Assembly: GCF_947378715.1 (NCBI RefSeq)
Contig: NZ_CANCLE010000014.1
Location: 1 to 39,086 of the forward strand
Reading direction: 5' to 3'
From: Phenylobacterium aquaticum
Lineage (GTDB): Bacteria; Pseudomonadota; Alphaproteobacteria; Caulobacterales; Caulobacteraceae
Length of the DNA stretch: 39,086 nucleotides
In this document: positions 23,677 through 32,847 of the stretch, piece after piece
Layout of the letters: every line of letters starts with the position of its first letter
How positions within the stretch are numbered: the first letter of the stretch is position 1
Notes under the pieces: model-generated
Databases searched by the model: none
What the model saw: only the letters and a program-made list of their open reading frames with translations
Told to the model about the DNA's origin: nothing
Position numbers and translations under genes: made by a program

Positions 23677-24576
23677 ATGACCCCCGAGCGGCGATACATG
23701 ACCACTGGCCTGTTCCGGCGCAGCCGGTGGGACGCGGTCCCGGCCCTGCTGGTCTATGTCCACCTGGCCTTGCTGGCGGCCTTCTTCCTGGCCTGGCCGC
23801 ATCTGGGCTGGGGCGCGCGGCTGGGCGGCGCGGCGGCCTATGCGCTGGCCATCGGCTGGAACCAGGATTCCGTCGCGCACAACTTCATCCACAACCCGTT
23901 CTTCCGCTCCAAGCTCTTGAACCGGATCACCGAATACGCCCTGACCCTGGAGAACGGCGTCCCCCAGACCATGTATCGCTATGTCCACATGCGCCATCAC
24001 GCCGGCAATTCGGACCGGCCGGACGCCGACGGACAGACCATCGATCCGATCTCGATCTACAGGCACGGCGCCGACGGCAAGGCCGAGCCGATGATCGCCT
24101 ACGTCCTGATGGGGTTCTGGCGCGACGACGACCCCTTCACCGTGGCCCGGGAGATCGCCGCCAAGCGCCCGAAGGAGGGGGCCCGGGCGCTGCATGAGTT
24201 CTGGGTGATGATCGCGGTCTATGCGGCCCTGCTGGTCCTCCGCTGGGACTTCGTGCTGGTGCTCGCGCCCTTCTACTATCTGGGCCAGAGCCTCTCGTTC
24301 CTGATCGCCTATTACGAACATCTGGGCGCCGAGCCGGAACAGCCGATCGCGGCGGGCGTCTCCACCTATGAGCCGATCTACAACTGGCTGTTCCTGAACA
24401 ACGGCTATCACGCCGAGCACCACTATCGACCCCAGCAGCATTGGACGCAGATGGCCCGGCTGCGGGCCGAGATCGGCGACGCCCAGGCCGCCGCCGGGGT
24501 GCGGATCATGGCCTGGCCGCATGTCCTGGGGTTCCTCGATCGCACCGCCTGGAAGGTTCCCACGGCTTCCGCCTAG
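23677..24576 (+). CDS. Membrane fatty acid desaturase/hydroxylase
   Basis: This 299-residue integral membrane protein belongs to the di-iron fatty acid desaturase/hydroxylase superfamily. The three histidine boxes are HNFIH (68-72), HMRHH (104-108) and HAEHH (245-249), with membrane helices around 21-61 and 172-212. Such enzymes desaturate or hydroxylate acyl chains with oxygen; regiochemistry cannot be inferred. ATG 23677 has a GGAG site and follows the KAS stop by ten bases, so it is probably the last tightly linked gene of the operon. The small size and lack of a cytochrome b5 domain suggest an external electron donor. Confidence 0.9.
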   Translation: MTPERRYMTTGLFRRSRWDAVPALLVYVHLALLAAFFLAWPHLGWGARLGGAAAYALAIGWNQDSVAHNFIHNPFFRSKLLNRITEYALTLENGVPQTMYRYVHMRHHAGNSDRPDADGQTIDPISIYRHGADGKAEPMIAYVLMGFWRDDDPFTVAREIAAKRPKEGARALHEFWVMIAVYAALLVLRWDFVLVLAPFYYLGQSLSFLIAYYEHLGAEPEQPIAAGVSTYEPIYNWLFLNNGYHAEHHYRPQQHWTQMARLRAEIGDAQAAAGVRIMAWPHVLGFLDRTAWKVPTASA

Positions 24577-24675
24577 GGCCCTGGCGGCGTCGGATGTCGT
24601 CGCGGCTTGCCTTCCGCAGGGGCTCCCATGCTTCGGCTGTGCTGGCGCCCGTCGCGCCGGCTTCCTGGGGAACGC

Positions 24676-25425
24676 ATGCACACCGACCTGTCCGGCGCCA
24701 CCGCCCTGGTCACCGGGGCCTCGAGCGGCTTCGGCCACCACTTCTGCCGCCTGCTCGCCCGGTCCGGCGCGCAGGTCATCGCCGCCGCGCGGCGCGTGGA
24801 GTTGCTGGATAGCCTGGTGGCCGGGATCGAGGCCGAGGGCGGTCGCGCCCAGGCGCTGCGGCTCGACGTGGGCGACGAGGACCAGGTGGTCGCCGCCCTG
24901 AGCGGACTGGAGCGGCTGGACATCGTCGTGAACAACGCCGGCGTCGCAGGCCCCAGCAAGGCCATCGACTGCGAGGGCGACGAGTGGCGTTCGATCTTCG
25001 ACGTCAATGTGCATGGCGCCTTCTATGTCGCCCGCGAGGCGGCGCGGGTCATGCGGCGCGCCGAGCACGGTGGTTCGATCATCAACATCGCCTCGATCAC
25101 CGGGCTGAGGACGGCGCTGGCGGCCGCGGCCTACGCGCCCTCGAAGGCGGCGGTGATCCACATGACCAAGGCGCTGGCCATGGAGTGGGCCCGCTTCGGC
25201 ATCCGGGTGAACGCCATCGCGCCGGGCTATATCGAAACCGATCTCAACCGCGAGTTCCTGACCTCGGCCCATGGCGAGGAGATGCGCAAGCGCATCCCCC
25301 AGCGCCGCTTCGGCGAGATGTCGGACCTCGACGGGCCGCTGCTGCTGCTGGCCTCCGACGCCTCGGCCTACATGACCGGCAGTGTGCTGGTGGTCGATGG
25401 CGGCCATCTCGCCAGTCCGCTCTAG
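24676..25425 (+). CDS. Short-chain dehydrogenase/reductase
   Basis: This 249-residue classical SDR has the cofactor motif VTGASSGFG (12-20), NNAG (86-89), and the catalytic tetrad Asn111, Ser140, Tyr153 and Lys157 (YAPSK). It is close to FabG-type 3-ketoacyl reductases, but SDR substrates are hard to call. A GGGGAA site stands before ATG 24676. It lies 99 bases after the desaturase and could supply a ketoreductase for the 3-ketoacyl product of that operon, or belong with fadH downstream (67 bases). An open frame continues upstream to 24607, but the conserved start is at 24676. Confidence 0.88.
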   Translation: MHTDLSGATALVTGASSGFGHHFCRLLARSGAQVIAAARRVELLDSLVAGIEAEGGRAQALRLDVGDEDQVVAALSGLERLDIVVNNAGVAGPSKAIDCEGDEWRSIFDVNVHGAFYVAREAARVMRRAEHGGSIINIASITGLRTALAAAAYAPSKAAVIHMTKALAMEWARFGIRVNAIAPGYIETDLNREFLTSAHGEEMRKRIPQRRFGEMSDLDGPLLLLASDASAYMTGSVLVVDGGHLASPL

Positions 25426-25491
25426 CCGCAATTCCTACTGGACGGCCCCGTCGGCCGCCCCAATCATGACGCCAAAACGCCAGGGCCAGGA

Positions 25492-27525
25492 ATGACCGCG
25501 ATGACCAAGTACCCGAACCTGTTTTCGCCCCTCGACCTCGGTTTCACCCGGTTGAAGAACCGGGTGATCATGGGCTCGATGCACACGGGGCTCGAGGACA
25601 TTCCCAATGGCTTCGCGCGCCAGGCGGCCTATTTCGCCGAACGCGCCCGGGGCGGGGTCGGCATGATCATCACCGGCGGCATCGGGCCCAACCGGGAAGC
25701 CGGCGGCGGCGCCAAGCTCGCCACCCTCGAGGAGGCCGCCCAGCACCGCACCGTCACTGAAGCCGTTCACGCCGCCGATCCGGACGTGAAGATCTGCCTG
25801 CAGATCCTGCACGCCGGGTCCCTGGCCCGGAGCGCCGACGCCGTCGCGCCCTCGGCGATCCGCGCCCGCATCGCGCCCAATGTCCCCAACGAACTGGACG
25901 CCGACGGGATCGAGAAGCAGCTCGGCGACTTCGCCAACTGCGCGGCCATGGCCAAGCTGGCCGGCTATGACGGCGTCGAGATCATCGGCTCGGCCGGCTA
26001 TCTGCTGTCGACCTTCCTGGTGGAGCGCACCAACCAGCGCAACGACCAGTGGGGCGGCAGCTTCGAGAACCGCATGCGCTTCCCCGTCGAGGTGGTGCGC
26101 CGGGTGCGCGAGGCGGTGGGCGCCGACTTCATCGTGGTGTTCCGGATCGCCGCCATGGACATGCTGCAGGGCGGCATGGCCTGGGACGAGGTGGTCACCC
26201 TGGGCAAGGCGGTGGTCAGCGCCGGCGCCAGCATCGTCTCGACCCATTTCTGCTGGCACGAGGCCCAGGTTCCGACCATCGCCACCATGGTGCCGCGCGC
26301 CGCCTTCGCCCAGGTGACGGGACGCCTGCGCAAGGAGCTGACCGTCCCGCTGATCACCAGCAACCGCATCAACATGCCCGACGTGGCCGAGGCCGTGCTG
26401 GCCCGGGGCGACGCCGACCTGATCTCCATGGCCCGCCCGATGCTGGCCGACCCGGACCTGGTGCTGAAGGCCCAGCAGGGGCGCGAAGACGAGATCAACA
26501 CCTGCATCGCCTGCAACCAGGCCTGCCTCGACCACACCTTCACCGGTCGGCTGACCAGCTGCCTGGTCAATCCGCGCGCCTGCCGCGAGACGGAGCTGAA
26601 CTATCCGCCGACCACGGCGGCCAAGACGCTGGCCGTCGTCGGCGCCGGCCCCGCGGGCCTGGCCTACGCCACCGTCGCGGCGGAACGCGGCCACCGGGTC
26701 ACCCTGTTCGAGGCCGGCCCGGACATCGGCGGCCAGTTCAACCTGGCCCGGCGCATCCCCGGCAAGGAAGAGTTCGACGAGACCCTGCGCTACTTCCGCA
26801 AGCGCATCGAGGTGCTGGGCGTCGAGCTCAAGCTGAACACCACGGTCGACGCCGCCCAGCTGAAGACCGCAGGCTTTGACGAGGTGATCGTCGCCACCGG
26901 CATCGAGCCGCGCACGCCGCAGCTGGAGGGCATCGATCACCCCAAGGTGGTCAGCTATATCGACGTGATCCTCGGCCGGCGTCCGGTCGGCAAGCGCGTG
27001 GCGATCATGGGGGCCGGCGGCATCGGCTTCGACGTCGCCGAGCTGATCACCCATGCCGGGGTTTCGGCGTCGATGGACATCGATGTGTTCGCCAAAGAAT
27101 GGGGCATCGACTTCGCCAACCACCCGCGGGGCGGCGTCACGGGCGTGGAGCCGCAGGTGGCGAGGTCCGACCGCGACGTCACCCTGATGCAGCGCAAGTC
27201 CGACGCGGTGGGCAAGTCCCTGGGCAAGACCACCGGCTGGACCCACCGGCTGACCCTGCAACGTCGCGGCGTGAAGATGCTGAATGGCGTCGAATATCTG
27301 AAGATCGACGACGCCGGCCTGCATGCCCGGGTCGGCGACCAGCCGGTGCTGCTGGAGGTCGACACGGTGATCGTCTGCGCCGGGCAGCTGTCGAAGCGCG
27401 ACCTGTTCGACCAGTTGCAGCAGGCCGGGGTGCGCTCCACCCTGGTCGGCGGCGCCTTCGAGGCGGCGGAGCTCGACGCCAAGCAGGCCATCAACCAGGC
27501 GACGGAGCTGGCGGCCGCCGTCTGA
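25492..27525 (+). CDS. fadH: NADPH-dependent 2,4-dienoyl-CoA reductase
   Basis: This 677-residue protein matches E. coli FadH along its length. It reduces the 2,4-dienoyl-CoA formed in beta-oxidation of unsaturated fatty acids, using FMN, a 4Fe-4S cluster and FAD. The N-terminal old-yellow-enzyme barrel has the active tyrosine in GSAGYLLSTFL and the histidine in CWHEAQVPTI (the FadH pair); the cluster cysteines are in CIACNQACLD and a later TSCLVNP; the FAD/NAD region starts at VVGAGPAGLAYA, and KEEFDETLRYFRK and GLGKTTGW-type segments are also FadH-like. ATG 25492 or 25501 may be used. It converges on the hydantoinase B gene with only four bases between the stops. Confidence 0.95.
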   Translation: MTAMTKYPNLFSPLDLGFTRLKNRVIMGSMHTGLEDIPNGFARQAAYFAERARGGVGMIITGGIGPNREAGGGAKLATLEEAAQHRTVTEAVHAADPDVKICLQILHAGSLARSADAVAPSAIRARIAPNVPNELDADGIEKQLGDFANCAAMAKLAGYDGVEIIGSAGYLLSTFLVERTNQRNDQWGGSFENRMRFPVEVVRRVREAVGADFIVVFRIAAMDMLQGGMAWDEVVTLGKAVVSAGASIVSTHFCWHEAQVPTIATMVPRAAFAQVTGRLRKELTVPLITSNRINMPDVAEAVLARGDADLISMARPMLADPDLVLKAQQGREDEINTCIACNQACLDHTFTGRLTSCLVNPRACRETELNYPPTTAAKTLAVVGAGPAGLAYATVAAERGHRVTLFEAGPDIGGQFNLARRIPGKEEFDETLRYFRKRIEVLGVELKLNTTVDAAQLKTAGFDEVIVATGIEPRTPQLEGIDHPKVVSYIDVILGRRPVGKRVAIMGAGGIGFDVAELITHAGVSASMDIDVFAKEWGIDFANHPRGGVTGVEPQVARSDRDVTLMQRKSDAVGKSLGKTTGWTHRLTLQRRGVKMLNGVEYLKIDDAGLHARVGDQPVLLEVDTVIVCAGQLSKRDLFDQLQQAGVRSTLVGGAFEAAELDAKQAINQATELAAAV

Positions 27526-27529
27526 CCGG

Positions 27530-29401
27530 TCAGCCGCCGCCAGACGCCCAGACCGGCTGCCGAGGCGCGGGCAGGCCGGTCTCGGCCTCGGACGCCTGTC
27601 GCAGATGCTCGATCGTCGGGCCGTAGTTGAAGGTCGGAAGCTCGGCCGCGCGCGCACCGGCCATCACCCGGCGCAGCGCCTGGGTGGCGGGCGCGTCGGC
27701 TTCGCCATCGTCGGCGATCACCACCCCATAGGCCTGCGCCCCGGCCAGGCTGACCAGGCCTTGGCGGACCTCGAGGGCGACCAGCTCCGGCGCGCGCTCC
27801 AGCGGATCACCCCAGCCGCCGCCGCCCCAGGTGATGAAGTGCAGCACGTCGTTGGCCTCGACGCGGATGTCCTCGCGCTTGTTGGCGACCACGACCTGGG
27901 TCCCGTCCGGCTTCTCCAGGATCTTGCGGGCCCGGGCGCCGGGCGCGCCGCCGTTCACGCCCCACGGGGGGATGAACCAGCGGTCGTCGTGGATGGCGAT
28001 CAGTCCCGGCTCGAGGAAGCGATAGGACATGATGATGCCGTTGCCACCCCGGTGCAGGCCGGCGCCGCCGGAGTCCGGCACGGTCTCATAGCGCTCGATG
28101 CGCAGGGGGAAATAGCGCTCCAGGAACTCGTTGGGCACATTGGTGAAGTTGGGCCACAGGGAGTGTCCGTCCGGCCCGTCGCCCAGCGGGCGGCCTGGAA
28201 TGCCGCCGAACCCGATCTGGAACAGCTGGAACCAGCGGCCCTCGCCGTCGCGGCCCGAATAGAACAGGTGAGGGCTGGAGGAGAAGCCAGCGGCGTTGAG
28301 GAACTCCGGCGTCTTCTGGCCGAGCAGGCCGCCGAGGATGTCGAAGAGGCGGCCCAAGGCATGGGTCCGGCCACTGAGGGCGGCCGGGAACTTCGGCTTC
28401 AGCAGGGAGCCTTCCGGAATGCGCACATCGATCAGATCGTAATAGCCGTCGTTGAACAGGATCTGCGGGTCGAAGACCATGATCATGTAGATGCCGAAGA
28501 ACATGCGCATCATGTTCTCGTTCAGCAGGAAATTGATCGAGCCGTCGCTCTGGGGGTCGGTGCCGGCGAAATCCAGCACCACCTTGCCGTTCTCCCGCCA
28601 CATGGCGCAGCGGATCTTGTAGGGCCCGAAGCCCAGGCCATCGTCGCAGATATAGTCCTCGAAGGTCACCGGCGCCTCGCCGATGGAGCTCTCGATCAGC
28701 TGCTTCATGGCCCGGTGGTTGCGGGCCAGCAGCTCCTCTGTGGCCGAGGCGAAGACGTCGTCGCCGAAGCGGTCGCACATCTCGACCACGCGGCGCGCGG
28801 CGACCCGGCAGGCGGCGATCAGGGCGTTGAGATCGGCCTTGCACCATTCCGGCATGCGGGTCTGGTGCATGATCAGCTTGATGAGGTCCTCGTTATAGAC
28901 GCCGCGCTTCCAGATCTTCACGGGCGGGATGCGGACGCCCTCCTCGAAGATCGAATGGGCGTCGATCGGCATGGAGCCGGCGACCTTGCCGCCGATGTCC
29001 GACATGTGGCCGAACATCGAGGTGTAGGCGACCAGGCGGCCGTCCTTGAACACCGGCAACAGCACCAGCCAGTCGTTGGAGTGGCTGATCGCGCCCTCCA
29101 CCGAATAGGGGTCGGACAGGAAGATCATGTCCCCGTCCTCGACCACCCCGTCATAGCCGTCGAGGAAGGGGCCGATATAGGAGCCGAACTGGCCGACGAT
29201 CATCCGGCCCTTGTGGTCGGCGATCAGCGGAAAGGCGTCGCCCTGTTCGCGGATGCCCGGCGACATGGCCGTGCGCACCAGGGTGGTGTCCATCTCGATC
29301 CGGGCGTTTCGCAGCGCGTTCTCGATGATGTCCAGGGTGACCGGGTCGATCGCCACGGTCGCGAAAGGCGTCTCGTTCGCCTGAATGATCCTTGCGGGCA
29401 T
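27530..29401 (-). CDS. Hydantoinase B/oxoprolinase beta-type protein
   Basis: This 623-residue protein is in the HyuB family. Conserved stretches include DPVTLDIIENALRNARIEMD near the start, QGDAFPLIADHKGRM, SDPYSVEGAISHSNDW, and the C-terminal GGAGLHRGGNG and GGGGWGDPLERAPE. With HyuA it forms an ATP-dependent enzyme that opens cyclic imides or carboxylates ketones (as in N-methylhydantoinase, oxoprolinase and acetone or acetophenone carboxylase). It is the last gene of the minus-strand operon, 11 bases after HyuA. The true substrate cannot be set; the operon lacks a cyclic-amidohydrolase hydantoinase of the dihydropyrimidinase type. Confidence 0.92.
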   Translation of the reverse strand: MPARIIQANETPFATVAIDPVTLDIIENALRNARIEMDTTLVRTAMSPGIREQGDAFPLIADHKGRMIVGQFGSYIGPFLDGYDGVVEDGDMIFLSDPYSVEGAISHSNDWLVLLPVFKDGRLVAYTSMFGHMSDIGGKVAGSMPIDAHSIFEEGVRIPPVKIWKRGVYNEDLIKLIMHQTRMPEWCKADLNALIAACRVAARRVVEMCDRFGDDVFASATEELLARNHRAMKQLIESSIGEAPVTFEDYICDDGLGFGPYKIRCAMWRENGKVVLDFAGTDPQSDGSINFLLNENMMRMFFGIYMIMVFDPQILFNDGYYDLIDVRIPEGSLLKPKFPAALSGRTHALGRLFDILGGLLGQKTPEFLNAAGFSSSPHLFYSGRDGEGRWFQLFQIGFGGIPGRPLGDGPDGHSLWPNFTNVPNEFLERYFPLRIERYETVPDSGGAGLHRGGNGIIMSYRFLEPGLIAIHDDRWFIPPWGVNGGAPGARARKILEKPDGTQVVVANKREDIRVEANDVLHFITWGGGGWGDPLERAPELVALEVRQGLVSLAGAQAYGVVIADDGEADAPATQALRRVMAGARAAELPTFNYGPTIEHLRQASEAETGLPAPRQPVWASGGG

Positions 29402-29412
29402 GGCTTGGCCTC

Positions 29413-31461
29413 TCAGACGGGGGTGATCAGGATATTGCCGACGGCGTCGACCACGCCGCGGTGGCGGGTCTCGATCAGGGTGGTGGAGTCCATCTCGATG
29501 ACGATCGCCGGACCGGGGATGACGTCACCGGCCAGCAGGCGGGCGCGGTCATAGATCACGGCCGCCTGGGGTCCGCCGTCCATCCACAGTTCGTGGTCGC
29601 GCAGCTTGGCGGCCGAGGGGTCGCCATCGCCCTTCGGCAGGGGCTGGGACGGCAGCTCGAGGGATCGTCCGAGCGCGACGGCGCGAAGGTTCACCACCTC
29701 GTGCTCGGCGTCCATATTGAAGGTGAACAGCCTGTGGTGCTCATGGTCGAAGCGGGTGGTCAGCGCCTTGAGCCCACCTTGCTCCAGGTCAGCCAGCGCG
29801 AGGCTCATCGGCACTTCGAAGGCCTGGCCGGAATAGCGGATATCGACCTCGAAGCTGGTCTCGATCTCGGCCTCGGCGACGCCGTCGGCCATCAGTTCGG
29901 CGCGGACCTGGGTCTCCATGTCGCGCAGCAAGGCGATCAGTTCGTCGGCGCTGGTGTCGGAGGTGCGCTTGGAGAGCGACCGCGCAGTCTCGGTGCGCAT
30001 CCGGGTCGTGGCGTCGCCCAGGGCGCAGAGCACGCCCGGCGAGACCGGCGAGACCGCCGGATAGCTGCCCATCAGCCGGGCGACGGCGTTGACGTGCAGG
30101 GGCCCAGCGCCCCCGAAACCCATCAGGGCGAATTCGCGCGGATCGTAGCCCTGCTGGACGGAGATCATCCGCAGGGCCCCGAACATGTTCTCATTGACGA
30201 TGTCGATGATGCCGCGCGCCGCCTCCATCAGGCCGATGCCCAGCTTGTCGGCGATGGTCTGCACCGCCCGCTTGGCGCCCTCCCGATCGAGCTTGAAGGT
30301 CCCGCCCAGCAGGTTCTCGGGCAGATAGCCCAGCACCACATTGGCGTCGGTCACCGTGGGCTCGACGCCGCCCTTGCCATAGGCGACGGGCCCGGGCGCC
30401 GCCCCGGCGGATTGCGGACCGACCCGCAGGGCCCGGGTCAGTTCCGGCACATAGGCGATCGAGCCGCCCCCGGCCCCCACCGTCTTGACGTCGAGCGACG
30501 AGGCCCGGACCGAGAGGTGTCCCACCTCCGTGGTGCGCACCCGGCGTGGCTCGCCGTTCTCGATCAAGGCCACGTCGGTGGAGGTGCCGCCGACATCCAG
30601 GGTCAGGATGTTGTTCAGCCCGGCGTTGCGGGCCACCCAGAGCGCGCCGGTGACGCCCCCGGCCGGGCCGGACATCAGCAGGGCGACCGGATGTTCCTCG
30701 CTCTTCTGGGACGACATCAGGCCGCCGTCAGAGCGCAGCAGCGACAGCTGGCCGGTCATCTCGACCTTGGTCAGGCGCTCACGCAGGTTGCGGACATAGC
30801 GGCCGACGATCGGGCGCACGGCCGCATTGGCCACGGTGGTCAGGGTGCGCTCATATTCCTGCATCTCGGGCAGGACGACGTGGCTGAGCGACAGCGGGAC
30901 ATCGGGCATGACCTCTGCGGCGATCGCCGCCACCCGCCGCTCATGGTCGCCATTGAGGTAGGCGTTGATCAGCGAGATGGTCAGGGCCTCGACCCCCTGC
31001 GCCTTCAGCCTTTCGAGTTGAGCGCGGATGTCGGCGTCATCCACCGGGCGGACTTCGCGGCCCTGAGCGTCCATCCGCCCCTTGATCTCGACGGTGTCCT
31101 CCAGGCGGGCCATGGGCTGGGGCTTGGGCCACACGATCCAGCCGGCAAGGCCGCCGGGCACGAAGCTGCGGGCGATCTGCATGATCTGGCGATAGCCCTC
31201 GGTGGTGACCAGGCCCACCCGCGCGCCCTTGCCCTCCAGGACCGCGTTGGTGGCCACGGTCGTGCCGTGCAGGAACACGGAGACGTCCTTTGGGGTGACG
31301 CCGGCCTGGCCGCAGATGACATTGACCCCGTCGAGGATGCCCTCGGAGCTGTCATGTGGCGTCGACGGGGTCTTGTGGCGCCAGAAGGCGCCGGTCGCGT
31401 CGTTGAACAAAAGCAGGTCGGTGAAGGTTCCCCCGACGTCGACGCCCAATCGAAAGCCCAT
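29413..31461 (-). CDS. Hydantoinase A/oxoprolinase alpha-type protein (ATPase)
   Basis: This 682-residue protein is the ATP-binding HyuA-type partner. The actin-like ATPase motifs are GVDVGGTFTD at residues 6-15 and LTLDVGGTSTDVALI at about 287-300, with LHGTTVATNAVLEGKGA near 64-80. A C-terminal beta-rich domain follows. A GAAGGA ribosome site precedes ATG 31461. It lies 33 bases after the MFS transporter and 11 before HyuB. The pair would act on a cyclic or ketone substrate in this catabolic operon; the acyl-CoA ligase and crotonase upstream suggest the product enters CoA-dependent degradation. Confidence 0.93.
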   Translation of the reverse strand: MGFRLGVDVGGTFTDLLLFNDATGAFWRHKTPSTPHDSSEGILDGVNVICGQAGVTPKDVSVFLHGTTVATNAVLEGKGARVGLVTTEGYRQIMQIARSFVPGGLAGWIVWPKPQPMARLEDTVEIKGRMDAQGREVRPVDDADIRAQLERLKAQGVEALTISLINAYLNGDHERRVAAIAAEVMPDVPLSLSHVVLPEMQEYERTLTTVANAAVRPIVGRYVRNLRERLTKVEMTGQLSLLRSDGGLMSSQKSEEHPVALLMSGPAGGVTGALWVARNAGLNNILTLDVGGTSTDVALIENGEPRRVRTTEVGHLSVRASSLDVKTVGAGGGSIAYVPELTRALRVGPQSAGAAPGPVAYGKGGVEPTVTDANVVLGYLPENLLGGTFKLDREGAKRAVQTIADKLGIGLMEAARGIIDIVNENMFGALRMISVQQGYDPREFALMGFGGAGPLHVNAVARLMGSYPAVSPVSPGVLCALGDATTRMRTETARSLSKRTSDTSADELIALLRDMETQVRAELMADGVAEAEIETSFEVDIRYSGQAFEVPMSLALADLEQGGLKALTTRFDHEHHRLFTFNMDAEHEVVNLRAVALGRSLELPSQPLPKGDGDPSAAKLRDHELWMDGGPQAAVIYDRARLLAGDVIPGPAIVIEMDSTTLIETRHRGVVDAVGNILITPV

Positions 31462-31494
31462 GCCGTGTGATCCTTCAAAGCTCGGAGAGGGGGG

Positions 31495-32847
31495 TCAGTT
31501 CGCCGCCAGCGCGTCGGCCTGGGCCTGGACGGCGCGGGCGAAGGGCTTGAGCAGCAGGGCGAAGGCCAGGGCCGCGACCAGGGCCCCGCCGACGCCGACA
31601 ATGGCCGCCGAGGTTCCGACCGCGGCCTTGTCATGGAAGACGTAGTCGGTCAGCGCCCCGGTGATCAGCGGACCCGCCGTCAGCCCGACCAGATTGACCA
31701 GCACCAGATAGAGGGCGGAGACGCTGGCGCGCATGCGATTGGGCGTGATCAGCTGCAGGGAGGCGGGCGCCGCGCCATAGGCGAAGGCGCCGAAGAACAG
31801 CAGGGCGCCGAGCGCGGCGGCGGCCAGAGGCACGGTCGGGGCCAAGGGGAAGAGGACCACAGGGGGCAGCACCAGGAACGCGGCGACCAGCCCGATCCGC
31901 ACCGTGGCGTCGGGCCGGCGGGCCTGCAGCCGATCACAGACCAGGCTGCCGACCACGATGCCGGCGGTCGCACAGACCAGCATCAGGGCCCCGACCAAAT
32001 AGGCGCCATGGGACGGCGTCATCCCGAAATGGCGGGACAGATAGGGCCGCGCCCACAGCACCGCGACATTGAACGGCACGCCCAGGAAGGCGAAGCCCAG
32101 GGTGATCAGGCCATAGGCGCGTCCGTGCGCGCCGATGTGAGACCAGATCTTGGCCCACTCCGCGCGGAGCCCTTCGTGCGCCAGTTCGGAGCGCTGCAGC
32201 TTACGGGAGGGTTCGCGCAGGCTCGCGGCCAGGGCCGCCACCAGCAGGCCGGGCAGGCCGACGATGAAGAACACCAGCTGCCAGGACCGCACCGCGCCAA
32301 GCAGCGGCAGGTGGACCATGGGTTGGGCGCCCACCAGGCCGATCACCAGACCGCCGCCCAGTATGGCGAGACCCGAGCCCAGATAGATGCCGACGGCGTA
32401 GAGCCCGAGCGCCATGCTGCGGCGCTGGGGCGGAAAGCAGTCGGCGATCAGGGAATAGGCGGCGGGCGAGAGGCCGGCCTCGCCGATGCCGACGCCGATC
32501 CGGGCGCCGAACAGCTGGCCGAAGGTGCTGGTCAGGCCGCAGGCTGCGGTCATCAGGCTCCAGAGCGCGATGCTGCCGGCCACCAGCCGGGTCCGGCGGG
32601 CGCGGTCGGCCAGATAGCCCAGGGGCACACCCAGGGTGACGTAGAAGATGACGAAGGCGAAGCCGTGCAGCAGGCTGAGCTGGGTGTCGTTGATGTGCAG
32701 GTCGGCCTGGATCGGCTCGACCAGGATGGTGAGGATCGAGCGGTCGACATAGCTGAAGGTGTAGGCGACCAGCAGCACGCCCACGGTCCACCAGGCCGAG
32801 GCTGGGCGCGGCCAGTCTTCCGTCGCGACCGGGGCTGGCGGGGTCAC
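31495..32847 (-). CDS. MFS transporter
   Basis: This 450-residue transporter has about 12 predicted membrane helices and the major facilitator signature GYLADRARRTRLVAGS between helices 2 and 3, and an N-terminal YVDRSILTILVEPIQADL segment seen in spinster-like/anion:cation symporter members. It probably takes up the substrate of the catabolic operon. It starts at GTG 32847, overlapping the crotonase stop (GTGA), and ends 33 bases before HyuA. Substrate specificity is not predictable. Confidence 0.9.
   Translation of the reverse strand: MTPPAPVATEDWPRPASAWWTVGVLLVAYTFSYVDRSILTILVEPIQADLHINDTQLSLLHGFAFVIFYVTLGVPLGYLADRARRTRLVAGSIALWSLMTAACGLTSTFGQLFGARIGVGIGEAGLSPAAYSLIADCFPPQRRSMALGLYAVGIYLGSGLAILGGGLVIGLVGAQPMVHLPLLGAVRSWQLVFFIVGLPGLLVAALAASLREPSRKLQRSELAHEGLRAEWAKIWSHIGAHGRAYGLITLGFAFLGVPFNVAVLWARPYLSRHFGMTPSHGAYLVGALMLVCATAGIVVGSLVCDRLQARRPDATVRIGLVAAFLVLPPVVLFPLAPTVPLAAAALGALLFFGAFAYGAAPASLQLITPNRMRASVSALYLVLVNLVGLTAGPLITGALTDYVFHDKAAVGTSAAIVGVGGALVAALAFALLLKPFARAVQAQADALAAN

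Noticed and set aside
15681..24576. Sphingolipid, ornithine-lipid or aryl-polyene biosynthesis
   Set aside because: No serine palmitoyltransferase-like alpha-oxoamine synthase, no OlsA/OlsB pair and no set of multiple KAS, dehydratase and ketoreductase genes is present.
23626..25431. Long minus-strand open frame opposite the desaturase and SDR genes
   Set aside because: It spans two well-supported plus-strand genes and their gap and has no motifs.
25440..25460. Possible terminator hairpin after the SDR gene
   Set aside because: Only five-base arms (CGGCC/GGCCG) and no T-run; such short GC repeats are expected by chance here.
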